From Catellatospora vulcania (GTDB lineage Bacteria > Actinomycetota > Actinomycetes > Mycobacteriales > Micromonosporaceae): 64,000 nt of DNA. Under the pieces are notes generated by a model. The model saw only the letters and a program-made list of their open reading frames with translations, was not told the origin of the DNA and searched no databases. The position numbers and the translations under genes were made by a program. Where the stretch lies: contig NZ_WARX01000001.1 of NCBI RefSeq assembly GCF_009720385.1, positions 1,240,001 through 1,304,000 on the forward strand, read 5' to 3'. The number at the start of each line of letters is the position of its first letter. The first letter of the stretch is position 1. Below, piece after piece: positions 48,975-57,569 of the stretch.

Positions 48975-49508
48975 TCAGTCGAAGGATCTCTCCCAGCTCT
49001 CCTCAGGCAGCCAGTCGGCTGTCTCCAGGATGTTCGATCCATCGGCCAGCCATGCGCTCAGCCACTGCGCCAGGGTGATGTCGAGCTTGTAGCGGCTCCC
49101 CTGGTCCCACCACCACATTCGGCCGTCGGGGTGCCGGCAGTCCAGCAGTGCCCACATCGCGCAGCCGAAGTCGCAGAGAAACAGCACCTTCGGTGGAATC
49201 GGGGTCTCGCCGGCAGGCCATTCCGCTTCCTGGATCTCTCGGCAGGCGGTGACCATGTTGTTGCCGCCGTCGCTGACATGCCCGTGCGGCGGCAGGCCTT
49301 CGATCCCGACGAACGGTCCCACGCCCCCGTTGGCAACCTCTAGGTAGATACGTCGAAGCAGAGGTGGCAACGCGAACCCGAGGCCGGCTTCCGCTTCGTC
49401 GAGATCGGCTTGCGACACCACCAGCAGATCGGGAACGTATGCGGAATCGGTTGGCCGGCCCACGGCGACTCGGCCACGGAGCGCTTCGATGATCTCGTCC
49501 TCGGTCAC
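48975..49508 (-). CDS. SMI1/KNR4 (SUKH-1) family protein, possible immunity protein
   Basis: The 177-residue product carries the SUKH core: ADLDEAEAGLGFALPPLLRR then IYLEVANGGVGP, the characteristic run in which a helix ending in LPP-x-L precedes the Y-x-x-x-NGG turn. FLCDFGCAMWALLDCRH and WWWDQGSRYKL follow. SUKH proteins commonly neutralise nuclease toxins of polymorphic toxin systems, but solitary ones also occur widely, and I see no toxin gene beside it. The start is GTG 49508 (VTEDEIIEAL) with a weak ribosome site. It is the first of four minus-strand genes that may be an accessory immunity block. Confidence 0.85.
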   Translation of the reverse strand: MTEDEIIEALRGRVAVGRPTDSAYVPDLLVVSQADLDEAEAGLGFALPPLLRRIYLEVANGGVGPFVGIEGLPPHGHVSDGGNNMVTACREIQEAEWPAGETPIPPKVLFLCDFGCAMWALLDCRHPDGRMWWWDQGSRYKLDITLAQWLSAWLADGSNILETADWLPEESWERSFD

Positions 49509-49596
49509 CCGGCGATCATCCTCGGCGCCCTCGCGTGCCGCTACCCAGCACGCCCGACCGGGCCCGCCAGCAGCCCGGCACCGCTGGTGAAACGGC

Positions 49597-50355
49597 CTAG
49601 TCCTTTGCGTGGTCGAGCAGTCGCCGCACGTCCCGCACGTCGAACGGCGGGTCCCAGCCCAGGATGATGTGCGTGGCCCCAGCCGCCAGATAGCCCTCGT
49701 GGCCGTCGATCTCGTCAGGCCCGATCATCGTCGTGCGCTCGATCTCGGCCGGGTCGCGTCCCACCTTCGCGCACCACTGGTCGAGCACCGCGTTCTTGTG
49801 CGCGAAGCGCTCGGGCGAGCCGAAGTCGTTCCACATGTCGGCCCGCTCGGCGACGATACGCAGCGTCACCTTCTCGCCGCCGCCGCCGATCAGCAGCGGG
49901 ATCGCCGGGGCGGGCGGGTTGAGCCGCGGCAGCCGCTGCTGGATCCGCCCCGTGGCCGCCTCCAGCCCGCGCAGCCGGCCCGGGGCGGTGCCGAACTCGT
50001 AGCCGAACTCGGTGTAGTCGCGTTCGAACCATCCGGCGCCCAGCCCCACCACCAGCCGTCCACCGCTGAGCTGGTCGACGGTGCCGGCCATGGCGGCCAC
50101 CAGGTCCGGATTGCGGTAGCCGTGGCAGCTGACCAGGGGACCGAACCGGACCCGGCTGGTGTCGGCGGCGATCGCGGCGAGCATCGTCCAGCATTCGTAG
50201 TGCGCACCGTCGGGATCGCCGTAGAGCGGGTAGAAGTGGTCCCAGTTCCAGACCGAGTCCACGCCCAGCTCCTCGGCCGCCCGCCACGCCTCCCGCAGCT
50301 GGTCCATCGAGCAGTGCTGCGGCCTGACCTGCACCCCGACCTTGAACCTGGCCAT
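49597..50355 (-). CDS. LLM-class, probably F420-dependent oxidoreductase
   Basis: The 252-residue product has the luciferase-like barrel pattern of F420-dependent enzymes: FKVGVQVRPQHCSMDQLREA, SVWNWDHFYPLYGDPDG, GYRNPDLVAAMAGTVDQLSG, GRLVVGLGAGWFERDYTEFG and PLLIGGGGEKVTLRIVAERA. These enzymes move hydride to or from small organic substrates in actinomycetes. ATG 50355 (MARFKVGV) has a GGAGGTGGAG stretch directly upstream; GTG 50370 is an alternative adding five residues. It is divergent from the P450 gene with a hairpin between them, so the two may be co-regulated tailoring genes. The substrate is unknown. Confidence 0.85.
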   Translation of the reverse strand: MARFKVGVQVRPQHCSMDQLREAWRAAEELGVDSVWNWDHFYPLYGDPDGAHYECWTMLAAIAADTSRVRFGPLVSCHGYRNPDLVAAMAGTVDQLSGGRLVVGLGAGWFERDYTEFGYEFGTAPGRLRGLEAATGRIQQRLPRLNPPAPAIPLLIGGGGEKVTLRIVAERADMWNDFGSPERFAHKNAVLDQWCAKVGRDPAEIERTTMIGPDEIDGHEGYLAAGATHIILGWDPPFDVRDVRRLLDHAKD

Positions 50356-50448
50356 GCGCTCCACCTCCACCGGGCAGCCGTCGCCGAACAGGTCCGTTCA
50401 GCCGTTACAGTGTCCATTCCACACAGCGCCCCGGCATCTTCCGGATTG

Positions 50449-50471
50449 CTTTTCCGGGACCGTCGGAAAAG
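50449..50471. promoter_or_regulatory. inverted repeat in the LLM/P450 divergent region
   Basis: CTTTTCCG (50449-50456) and CGGAAAAG (50464-50471) form a perfect 8-bp inverted repeat around a 7-base centre. It lies about midway between the divergent starts at 50355 and 50603. It could be an operator for both genes or a short hairpin; I cannot tell which. Confidence 0.35.
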
Positions 50472-50602
50472 GCCTTTCGGCACGTTGGAAGAAGTGTTCG
50501 CTAAGCGCTGTGGATACGCTCGGACAAGCGCCGTGAATGATCGGCGTCACCGGTGCGCAGGAGTGCCGGTGTACGTATCTCCCATTTCTGTGGAGGCCCG
50601 CG

Positions 50603-51838
50603 ATGGGTAAATGTCCGATCGTGCTGGACCGGACCGGTAAAGACATCCACGCCGAGGCGGCCCGGATCCGGGCCGAAGGGCCGGTGACCCGGGTAGAGGT
50701 GCCCGGTGGCTACCTGGCCTGGTCGGTGACCAACTACACGGTGGGCAGGCAGATCCTGGCCGACCCGCGATTCTCCAAGAACGCCAGGGAGCACTGGCCG
50801 GCCCTGATGAACGGCGAGGTTCCGGATGACTGGGAGCTCATCACCTGGGTGAAGATGGACAACGTCACGACCCGCGAGGGCGCCGACCACGACCGCCTAC
50901 GCAAGCTGGTCGCGCACGCGTTCGCCCCCCGGCAGGTGCAGGCCGCCCGCGGCCACATCGAGAAGCTGGTGGCGGGACTGCTCGACGACCTGGAGCGGGT
51001 GCCGGCCGGCGAGGTCGTGGACATCAAAGGCCAGTTCACCTACCTGCTGACCGCGCTGGTCATCTGCGACCTGTTCGGGGTGCCGCCGCAGGCCCGCGAC
51101 AGGATGCTGCAGGGCGCGGTCACCAACAGCAAGACCACCAACACGCGCGAGGAGTCCGGGGCCAACCTGCACCAGTGGCACGAGGCCATGGAGGAACTCG
51201 TCGCGGACAAGAAGGCCAACCCGGGCACGGACCTCACCAGCGTGCTGGTCCAGGCCAAGGAAGACGGCTCGATGATGACCAACGACGAGCTGGTGGGCAC
51301 GCTGCACGTCATGCTCGGCGCCGGCTCGGAGACGCTGGGCAACGTCATGTCCCACCTCGTCGTCGACCTGCTGGAGAACCCGCAGCAGCTGGAGCTGGTC
51401 CGCAGCGGGCAGTACACCTGGGAGGACGCGTTCGCCGAGGCGCTGCGCAAGGACGCGGCCATCGCCCAGTTGCCGTTCCGCTACGCCACCGAGGACGCCG
51501 AGATCGCCGGGGTCCACATCGCCAAGGGCGACCTGGTGCTGATCGCCTACGCCGGCATCGGCCGCGACCCGGAGCTGCACGGCGATACCGCGGACCAGTT
51601 CGACCTCACCCGCGCCGACAAGACCAACCTCGCCTTCGGCCACGGCCCGCACTACTGCCTTGGCCGGTCGCTTGCCACCATGCAGGCGATGATCGCCATG
51701 CCGGCGCTGTTCGAGCGCTTCCCCAACATGCAGCTGGCCGTTCCGGTGTCCGAGATTCCGCCACAGGGCACCTTCATCATGAACGGCTACGGCAGCGTCC
51801 CGGTGTACCTCAACGCTCCGGTGCCCGCGCTCGCCTGA
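50603..51838 (+). CDS. cytochrome P450
   Basis: The 411-residue product is a typical soluble bacterial P450. The heme-thiolate motif is FGHGPHYCLGRSLA with the ligand at about Cys352. The ExxR motif is in FAEALRKDA, and the oxygen-activating I-helix reads LGAGSETLG, with Glu-Thr as the acid-alcohol pair. The N-terminal region (GKCPIVLDRTGKDIHAEAAR) resembles secondary-metabolism P450s of actinomycetes. It needs a ferredoxin and reductase in trans; none is seen nearby. ATG 50603 is preceded by GGAGG. It should hydroxylate or otherwise oxidise a small molecule, possibly the peptide made by the NRPS upstream, but that link is inference. Confidence 0.95.
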   Translation: MGKCPIVLDRTGKDIHAEAARIRAEGPVTRVEVPGGYLAWSVTNYTVGRQILADPRFSKNAREHWPALMNGEVPDDWELITWVKMDNVTTREGADHDRLRKLVAHAFAPRQVQAARGHIEKLVAGLLDDLERVPAGEVVDIKGQFTYLLTALVICDLFGVPPQARDRMLQGAVTNSKTTNTREESGANLHQWHEAMEELVADKKANPGTDLTSVLVQAKEDGSMMTNDELVGTLHVMLGAGSETLGNVMSHLVVDLLENPQQLELVRSGQYTWEDAFAEALRKDAAIAQLPFRYATEDAEIAGVHIAKGDLVLIAYAGIGRDPELHGDTADQFDLTRADKTNLAFGHGPHYCLGRSLATMQAMIAMPALFERFPNMQLAVPVSEIPPQGTFIMNGYGSVPVYLNAPVPALA

Positions 51839-51978
51839 CCGCCGCCACCGCGCCCCGGCCCCCCGCCAGGTGCCGGGGCGCAACCATGTGCGGCACCGGC
51901 CGGTGTCGAGAGCGGGCCCGCCGGCTCCGACTACCCCATGAAGGCGCCCGACAGGGCGACTCGTGGAGAGGAGCGGAA

Positions 51979-52677
51979 ATGGTGCCACAGGTCGTTTCGC
52001 CGCAGGAGTGGCTGGCGGCCCGCAAGGAGCTGCGCCACCGCGAAGGTGAGCTGCTCAAGGTCCGTGACGAGGTCAACGCCGCCCGCCTGCAGCTGCCGGC
52101 GGTGGTGGTCGACAAGGAATACGTCTTCGAGGGACCGGCGGGCAAGGCGACGCTGATCGACCTGTTCGAGGGGCGCAGTCAGCTCATCGTGCAGCACTTC
52201 ATGTTCGACCCGGCGTGGGACGAGGGCTGCAGGCACTGCTCGATGCTCAGCGACGGCATCGGCGACACGTCGCACCTGCACGCCCTGGACACGACGCTGG
52301 CCATCGTGTCGCGCGCGCCGTACTCGAAGATCGGCCCGTTCCACCAGCGCATGGGCTGGCAGGTGCCGTGGTATTCGTCGTACGGCACGATGTTCAACTA
52401 CGACTACCACGCCACGCTCGACGAGTCGGTTGCCCCGGTGGAGTACGACTACCAGGACATGGACACACTCGCCGCGCACGGCAACTGGTTCACCGAGGGT
52501 GAGGCCGGCGGGATGAGCGTCTTCGTGCGCGACGGAGACCGCGTGCTGCACACCTACTCGTGCTACGGCGACGGCATCGACGTGTTCCACAATACGTTCA
52601 ACTACCTGGACCTGACGCCGAGCGGCCGCCCGGCCGAGCGGCCGTGGCTGCGCCACCACGACCGCTACCGGCGGTAG
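51979..52677 (+). CDS. DUF899 family thioredoxin-like protein (second copy)
   Basis: The 232-residue product is a standard DUF899 protein: VVSPQEWLAARKELRHREGE, VVDKEYVFEGPAGKATLIDL, FEGRSQLIVQHFMFDPAWDE, then GCRHCSML (CxxC) and the conserved RMGWQVPWYSSYGTMFNYDY. Activity in the family is not established. GAGGAG lies about 8 bases before ATG 51979, and the gene follows the P450 by 140 bp in the same direction, so they may be co-transcribed. It is one of three DUF899-like genes in this window, the others being at 27.7 and 62.6 kb. It is followed by a strong hairpin shared with the convergent epimerase gene. Confidence 0.9.
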   Translation: MVPQVVSPQEWLAARKELRHREGELLKVRDEVNAARLQLPAVVVDKEYVFEGPAGKATLIDLFEGRSQLIVQHFMFDPAWDEGCRHCSMLSDGIGDTSHLHALDTTLAIVSRAPYSKIGPFHQRMGWQVPWYSSYGTMFNYDYHATLDESVAPVEYDYQDMDTLAAHGNWFTEGEAGGMSVFVRDGDRVLHTYSCYGDGIDVFHNTFNYLDLTPSGRPAERPWLRHHDRYRR

Positions 52678-52708
52678 GCGACCTCCGGCGCGGCCGGCTG
52701 AGCCCGTA

Positions 52709-52747
52709 CACGCGTACGCCGCCACCGACGGTGGCGGCGTAGGCGTG
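52709..52747. terminator. bidirectional terminator
   Basis: A perfect 12-bp stem (52715-52726 with 52730-52741) and GAC loop are extended outward by five more pairs after one mismatch (52709-52713 with 52743-52747). It lies between genes converging from 52677 and 52758. Confidence 0.8.
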
Positions 52748-52757
52748 CCAGGGCGGG

Positions 52758-53597
52758 CTAGCCGTTGACGGCGGCCCGGTAGTAGTCGAGCACGGACGTG
52801 TGGATCGGCTTCCAGCCCAGCTCCCGGCGGGTCTTGTCGGCGCTGACGATGTGGTCCATCAGGTACAGCTCTTCGATGACCCGGATCTCCTCGGGCGATT
52901 CGCGGTCGGCCGGCCAGCACACGGCGTGGCCGCCCGCGATGGCGGCGGCCAGCTCGTCGATGGTGACGTTGTCGGTGACGCCGTTCCAGGCGGTGCCCGG
53001 TGCGGCGTGCTGCGCGACGAGGACGTACAGGTCGGCCAGGTCCTCGACGTGCACGGCCGGCCAGTGGATGCCGCGGCGGCCCAGGTACACCCCGGCCCCG
53101 ACCCGCTCCTGCAGGGGCACCATCATGTCCTGGACCACGCCGCCGCCGTTGCCGTAGATCAGGCCCGGCCGCACCAGCATGCCGCCGCCGGCCAGGACCC
53201 GCCGCTCCACGTCGGCGCGCCAGGCGACGACCGCGGGCGGGACGGGCACGGTGTCCTCGTGGGTGTGGCCGGGGCCGAGCACGTCCGCGCCGGAGGTGTG
53301 GATCAGCCGGGCGCCGGTGTCCATGATCGCCTCGGCGCCGACGCTTTCCAGATCGCCCTCGATCCGGCCGATCTGCACCACGATGTCGAACCCCCGTGCG
53401 GCGGCCGCCAGCGAGGGCGGGTCGGCCAGGTCGCCCGGCACCGGGCGGTACTGCTGCGGAACCGGCTTGCCGCCGGGACGCTGCAGGGCGGCAACCCGGT
53501 ATCCGGCTCGGGCCAGCGCGGCGGCCGTGTAGCCGCCCGCGTAACCCGTTGCGCCGATGACCAGGACATCGGTCTCGTGCGGGTCCTTGAAGTTCAC
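52758..53597 (-). CDS. NAD-dependent epimerase/dehydratase family protein
   Basis: The 279-residue product is an extended-type short-chain dehydrogenase. The cofactor loop is VLVIGATGYAGGYTAAALAR. Later elements are LIHTSGADVLGPGHTHED, VRPGLIYGNGGG and WPAVHVEDLADLYVL. The usual catalytic YxxxK is not obvious after the TSG strand (the region reads VVAWRADVER), so it may act as an atypical reductase or binding protein, as many NmrA/epimerase-like members do. The start is GTG 53597 with GGAGAC 6 bases upstream. It lies 39 bp downstream of the SDR gene on the same strand and is probably in one operon with it. The substrate is unknown; with glycosyltransferases nearby, a sugar nucleotide is one possibility. 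Confidence 0.8.
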   Translation of the reverse strand: MNFKDPHETDVLVIGATGYAGGYTAAALARAGYRVAALQRPGGKPVPQQYRPVPGDLADPPSLAAAARGFDIVVQIGRIEGDLESVGAEAIMDTGARLIHTSGADVLGPGHTHEDTVPVPPAVVAWRADVERRVLAGGGMLVRPGLIYGNGGGVVQDMMVPLQERVGAGVYLGRRGIHWPAVHVEDLADLYVLVAQHAAPGTAWNGVTDNVTIDELAAAIAGGHAVCWPADRESPEEIRVIEELYLMDHIVSADKTRRELGWKPIHTSVLDYYRAAVNG

Positions 53598-53636
53598 TGT
53601 CGTCTCCGTTCTGTCGAGGGCCGACCGGATCGCGGG

Positions 53637-54383
53637 TCACCGCACCGGTTGCAGGCCCTGGCCGGTGAGCAGGAAGGCCGGGGCGTCACCGCTGGCGGTG
53701 CCCGACGCCAGGCGCAGCAGCGCGGCCCCGGCGAGCTGCGGGGTCAACGCGGGGCCGAGCCGGGTCTGGAACTCCTCCACGCTGATCCCGGCCCGCTCGG
53801 CGTACGCCTCGACGGCCGGCCGGCCCAGCGCGGTCTCGCCGGTGAGCTGCGGTAGCACGGTCGTGACGGTGAGCCCGAGACCGGCGCGCGCCGACTCCTC
53901 GGCGGCGTATTCGGCCAGGAACCGCACGGTGGCCTTCGCCCCGGCGTAACCGCCGCTGATCGGCGAGCCGCGCAGTGCGGCGCCGCTGCTGACGACGATG
54001 ACGCGGCTGCCGGGGCGCAGCGGCCGCAGCAGCGCCTCACGCAGCCACGTGTAGGCGATACGCACGTCGCTGTGCCAGTTGACGGAGAACGTCTCCCAGC
54101 TCTGCTGCGTCAGCGGCCGCAGCACCGGCAGCGCCCCCGCGACCAGCACCAGCACCTCGGGATCGTGTTGTTTGAGCAGGTCGGCGGCGCGCCCGGGATC
54201 GGCGGCGTCGGCGGTCTCCACGGTCAGCTCCGGCCGCTGCCCGGCCAGGGCGCGCAGCGGCGAGGTGTCGCGGGCCAGCGCGACCACCCGCGCCCCGGCG
54301 TCGAGGAACGCGTCGACTGCGCCACGGCCCAGGCCGCGGCTGGCGCCGACGATGAACACGGTCTGTCCGGACAGGTCTTCCAT
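53637..54383 (-). CDS. short-chain dehydrogenase/reductase
   Basis: The 248-residue product is a classical SDR: cofactor loop VFIVGASRGLGRGAVDAFL (TGxxxGxG-like), LVLVAGALP in the place of NNAG, catalytic Ser in VIVVSSGAALRG and YxxxK in GGYAGAKATVRF. It should use NAD(P)H to reduce or oxidise an alcohol/ketone. ATG 54383 (MEDLSGQTVF) is chosen; GTG 54410 is an alternative that adds nine residues. It is the first gene of a minus-strand pair with the epimerase-like gene and is divergent from the flavin monooxygenase gene, sharing a ~270-bp control region. Tailoring of a secondary metabolite is likely by context. Confidence 0.9.
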   Translation of the reverse strand: MEDLSGQTVFIVGASRGLGRGAVDAFLDAGARVVALARDTSPLRALAGQRPELTVETADAADPGRAADLLKQHDPEVLVLVAGALPVLRPLTQQSWETFSVNWHSDVRIAYTWLREALLRPLRPGSRVIVVSSGAALRGSPISGGYAGAKATVRFLAEYAAEESARAGLGLTVTTVLPQLTGETALGRPAVEAYAERAGISVEEFQTRLGPALTPQLAGAALLRLASGTASGDAPAFLLTGQGLQPVR

Positions 54384-54654
54384 GGGGAATCGCCTCGCTT
54401 TTTCGCACACGGGATCCGCTATGGGCCAGGCTCACTCTACGCAGCCGCCGGTGCGATTCTTCTTCGAGATTGCGCACTGTCGCCAAGCGCAATCGGACCT
54501 CTTCTCCGGCCTGTTCCCGCCCGCTAGCGTGGCATTCGCCCGGGCGTTCGGAGTTGCTGTTCGCGGGCCCGGAACAACACGCCGTGCGCGCTTTCGCAAA
54601 GCTGCGGCGAATGACGTTCGCGAGCGAAATCGCCATGCCCAGGAGGAGGAATCC

Positions 54655-55836
54655 GTGCAAGCGACTCAAGCACCACAGCGCACCGAACTGGCCCGGCGAG
54701 CGGCGGATCTGGTGCCGCTGCTGCGCAAGAACAGCCTGTGGCAGGAGCAGAACCGCCGCCTGTCCGACGAGAGCGTCGAGGCGATGACGGCGGCCGGCAT
54801 CTTCCGGATGCGCACGCCGGCCCGCTACGGCGGTTACGAGTCCGACGCGCACACCATGGTCGACGTCGGCATCGAACTCGGCCGCGGCGACGGCGCGTGC
54901 GCCTTCGACGTCGCCGCCTGGTGGATCACGTCGTGGAACGTCGGGCTGTTCCCCGACGAGGTGCAGGACGAGGTCTTCGCCGACCCCGACACGCGTATCG
55001 CCGGCACGCTGGCGCTCAACGGCACCGGCGTCGCCCGGCCCGGCGGCCTCGTCGTCAACGGGCAGTGGGCCTTCAACAGCGGCGCCGCGCACAGCAAGTA
55101 CAAGCTGCTGTCCACGCTGATGATCCCGGCCGAGGGCGAGCCGGAGCCCGTGATGGCCGTGGTGCCGATGAAGTCGCTGCGGCTCATCGACGACTGGCAC
55201 GTCTCCGCGCTGTCGGGCACGGGCAGCGTGTCGGCCGCGGCCGAGGACCTGTTCGTGCCGATGAGCCACGTGATGCGCATCGCCGCCTTCACCGCGGGGG
55301 AGTACGGCTCGAAGCTCAACATCGACCTGCCGATGTTCCGCGCCCCGCTGGTCGGCGCGGTGGCCGCGTCGACCTCGGGCAAGATGATCGGCATGGCCCG
55401 CGCGGCCTCCGAGCACTTCTACGACCGCATCAACCGCCGCCCGATCGCCAACACCACCTACGAGCGGCAGGCCGACGCGCCGATCACCCACCTGCAGGCG
55501 GCCGACGCCGCCCTCAAGATCGACGAGGCGGAGGGACACGCCCGGCGCATCGCGACCATGGTCGACGAGAAAGGCCTGACCGGGCAGGAGTGGACACTGC
55601 AGGAGCGGGCGTTCGCGCGCGCGGTCGGCGGCCGGGTGCCGCAGCTGACCGCCGAGGCGGTCGACCTGCTCGCCGGCGGGCTGGGCGCGTCCTCGATCTA
55701 CCTCAACGACCCGGTCCAGCGCATCCGCCGCGACGTGCGCGCGGTGACCCTGCACGCGCTGCACCTGCCCACCACGACGCTGGAGCTGTACGGCCGGGTG
55801 CTGTGCGGCCTGGAGCCCAACACCTTCTTCGTCTGA
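54655..55836 (+). CDS. acyl-CoA-dehydrogenase-fold flavin monooxygenase (HsaA/KijD3-like group)
   Basis: The 393-residue product has the acyl-CoA dehydrogenase fold but not its catalytic glutamate context. It looks like the group D flavin monooxygenases and nitrososynthases: MTAAGIFRMRTPARYGGYES, WWITSWNVGLFP, WAFNSGAAHSKYKLLSTLM, WHVSALSGTGSVSAAAEDLF and the C-terminal LGASSIYLNDPVQRIRRDV. Relatives use reduced FAD/FMN and oxygen to hydroxylate aromatics or to oxidise amino-sugar nitrogen. GTG 54655 is preceded by AGGAGGAGG. It is divergent from the SDR gene. The adjacent glycosyltransferases make an amino-sugar or peptide substrate plausible, but the sequence alone does not show it. Confidence 0.8.
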   Translation: MQATQAPQRTELARRAADLVPLLRKNSLWQEQNRRLSDESVEAMTAAGIFRMRTPARYGGYESDAHTMVDVGIELGRGDGACAFDVAAWWITSWNVGLFPDEVQDEVFADPDTRIAGTLALNGTGVARPGGLVVNGQWAFNSGAAHSKYKLLSTLMIPAEGEPEPVMAVVPMKSLRLIDDWHVSALSGTGSVSAAAEDLFVPMSHVMRIAAFTAGEYGSKLNIDLPMFRAPLVGAVAASTSGKMIGMARAASEHFYDRINRRPIANTTYERQADAPITHLQAADAALKIDEAEGHARRIATMVDEKGLTGQEWTLQERAFARAVGGRVPQLTAEAVDLLAGGLGASSIYLNDPVQRIRRDVRAVTLHALHLPTTTLELYGRVLCGLEPNTFFV

Positions 55837-55841
55837 GCCAC

Positions 55842-55985
55842 GACGCCCCGCGGCGGGGGGGGGGCGGCGGCGGCGGCGGCCCCCCCCGGGGGGGGGGGGG
55901 GGGACAAGACGCCCCTCCTTCTCCTCACCCCCCCCGCCCGGCGGGGGGCGCCCCGGGTACCCGGGGCCGCCCGCCGCGGGGCGTC
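55842..55985. repeat. 16-bp inverted repeat enclosing a G/C-homopolymer tract; terminator region, possibly misassembled
   Basis: GACGCCCCGCGGCGGG (55842-55857) and its perfect complement (55970-55985) flank 112 bases made mainly of long G and C runs, GGC repeats and nested palindromes (e.g. CCCGGGTACCCGGG). It lies just after the stop of the flavin monooxygenase and before the stop of the convergent YCII gene, where a terminator would be expected. Runs of more than fifteen G are unusual even here, so the centre may be a sequencing artefact in a hairpin. Confidence 0.6.
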
Positions 55986-55993
55986 TGCGGATC

Positions 55994-56380
55994 TCACATG
56001 CGCAACTCGGACGGGTCCACCACCGGGCGCAGCTCGACGCCGCCGGCCCGCACGTCCGGGAAACGCCGCGCCAGCTCCAGCGCCCGCTCCGGCGTCGCGC
56101 AGTCGAGCACGAAATAGCCGGCCAGATGCTCCTTGACGTCGGCAAACGGCCCGTCGGTCGCGGCCAGCACCCCTTCGCGCATGCGCAGCGCGATGCTGTG
56201 CGCCGGGTCGCCCAGCGCCGCCGAGTCCACCAGCTCGCCGGTCTCGGTCAGCTCCTTGAGCAGCGTCTGGAACTCGCTGGCCCGCTCCGCGCGCTCCTGC
56301 TCGGACAGCGGACCGCTCTGCAGAAACATCGGATGCTGCCACGTGCTCGGGTTGTTGTAGATGAGCACCACGTACTTCAT
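55994..56380 (-). CDS. YCII/DGPF-domain protein
   Basis: The 128-residue product has the YCII-related DGPF pattern: MKYVVLIYNNPSTWQHPMFL at the N-terminus, a central TGELVDSAALGDPA, ATDGPFADVKEHLAGYFVLD with the DGPF motif, and VELRPVVDP at the end. DGPF proteins are small, of unknown mechanism, and are often found beside ECF sigma factors of the ECF42 group. This one has no sigma gene beside it, but a paralogue at 63307 does. GGAG lies before ATG 56380. It is convergent with the flavin monooxygenase gene across the G/C-rich hairpin. Confidence 0.88.
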   Translation of the reverse strand: MKYVVLIYNNPSTWQHPMFLQSGPLSEQERAERASEFQTLLKELTETGELVDSAALGDPAHSIALRMREGVLAATDGPFADVKEHLAGYFVLDCATPERALELARRFPDVRAGGVELRPVVDPSELRM

Positions 56381-56654
56381 GCGCTGGATCTCCGGTCACG
56401 TCGATGAGCCGGCACGGGGAGCCGCCCAGGCGAGCCTAGCCCGGCCCACCGCGCCAGGACGCCTTCCATGACGGCGTGTCTGCTCACCGATATCGAATAC
56501 TGTCACTGCAGCCCGGGTGCGGCCCGATGTCGAAATCCGCCACCACGGCGACGACTCATCTGTGACGGCGCGATCGGGCGCCGCCGCACAACGAGCAACA
56601 GCTGAGCCCGCAGGGCGGCCGCAGGCCGGCCCGTCGCACCCAGGAGAGTCCGCC

Positions 56655-57569
56655 GTGCTGAAGTGCAGCGTCATCATCCCCACATACAACCGCAGACACC
56701 TGCTGCGCCGTACCCTCGATTCGCTCACCCGGCAGGACCTGCCCCGTACCGAGTACGAAGTGCTCGTCTGCGACGACGGCTCCGACGACGGCACCGCCGA
56801 GCTGGTCGCCGGCTACACGGACCGGATCGACGTCCGCCACCTCTACCAGCAGGACCTGGGGTCACGGGCCGCCGCCGCGCGCAACATGGGGATCGCCGCC
56901 GCCCGCGCCGAGTTGTGCGTGTTCCTCGACGACGGCGTCGTGGCCGGATCCGGCTTCCTGCGCGCACACGTCGCCACCCACGAGGCGGCCGACGGCCCGC
57001 TCGCGCTGATCGGCTACGTGTGGGCCTACACCCCGCACCATGACGTCAGCGCCGAGGACAGCGCACACATGCAGCAGATCCTCGACGACGCCGACGACGA
57101 CGCCCTCATCGGCTGGCTGCGCGCCGAGGGCAGGATGCCCGACCTGCGCGAGGAGTACTACGCCAAGTACGGCGACGACTTCGGCGACGAGCCCGCACCG
57201 TGGTCGATCTTCTGGACCTGCAACGTGTCCGCCCCCACCACGCTCATCCGCGCGGTCGGCGGGTTCGACGAGTCGTTCCGCAACTGGGGCGGCGAGGACT
57301 GCGACCTGGGCTACCGGCTGCACCGCGCAGGCGCCTACTTCGCGCTGTGCCGCGACGCCGCCGCGGTGCACCTGCCGCACCCCGCGGCCAGCAAGAGCGG
57401 TGAAGGCGACAACTACGACTACATGGCCGACAAGTACCGCACCCCGATCATGGAACTGCTGCGCAGGTTCACCAGCATGGAGGTGCACCCCTTCAACATC
57501 AACGACGTCATCAAGGCCGAGAACCTGCCCAGCTGCGCCGAGTACGAGCGGCAGGTGACCGCCCGATGA
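56655..57569 (+). CDS. GT2-type glycosyltransferase with Glyco_transf_7C-like motif
   Basis: The 304-residue product is a GT-A fold family 2 glycosyltransferase: CSVIIPTYNRRHLLRRTLDS, EVLVCDDGSDDGTAELV, AARNMGIAAARAELCVFLDD followed by GVV, and late NWGGEDCDLGYRLHRAG. The last matches the W-G-x-E-D-x-D motif of the galactosyltransferase 7C domain. The metal-binding DxD position reads D-D-G instead of D-x-D, which is unusual. GTG 56655 has GGAG just upstream. Its stop overlaps the next gene's ATG (ATGA), so it is co-translated with an ABC exporter. It probably transfers a sugar to a product that the exporter carries. Confidence 0.88.
   Translation: MLKCSVIIPTYNRRHLLRRTLDSLTRQDLPRTEYEVLVCDDGSDDGTAELVAGYTDRIDVRHLYQQDLGSRAAAARNMGIAAARAELCVFLDDGVVAGSGFLRAHVATHEAADGPLALIGYVWAYTPHHDVSAEDSAHMQQILDDADDDALIGWLRAEGRMPDLREEYYAKYGDDFGDEPAPWSIFWTCNVSAPTTLIRAVGGFDESFRNWGGEDCDLGYRLHRAGAYFALCRDAAAVHLPHPAASKSGEGDNYDYMADKYRTPIMELLRRFTSMEVHPFNINDVIKAENLPSCAEYERQVTAR

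Noticed and set aside
56381-56654. Possible small precursor peptide gene near the glycosyltransferase/ABC module
   Set aside because: I looked in the gaps around 50.4-50.6, 54.4-54.65, 56.4-56.65 and 62.5-62.6 kb and found no short frame with a ribosome site and a leader/core pattern.
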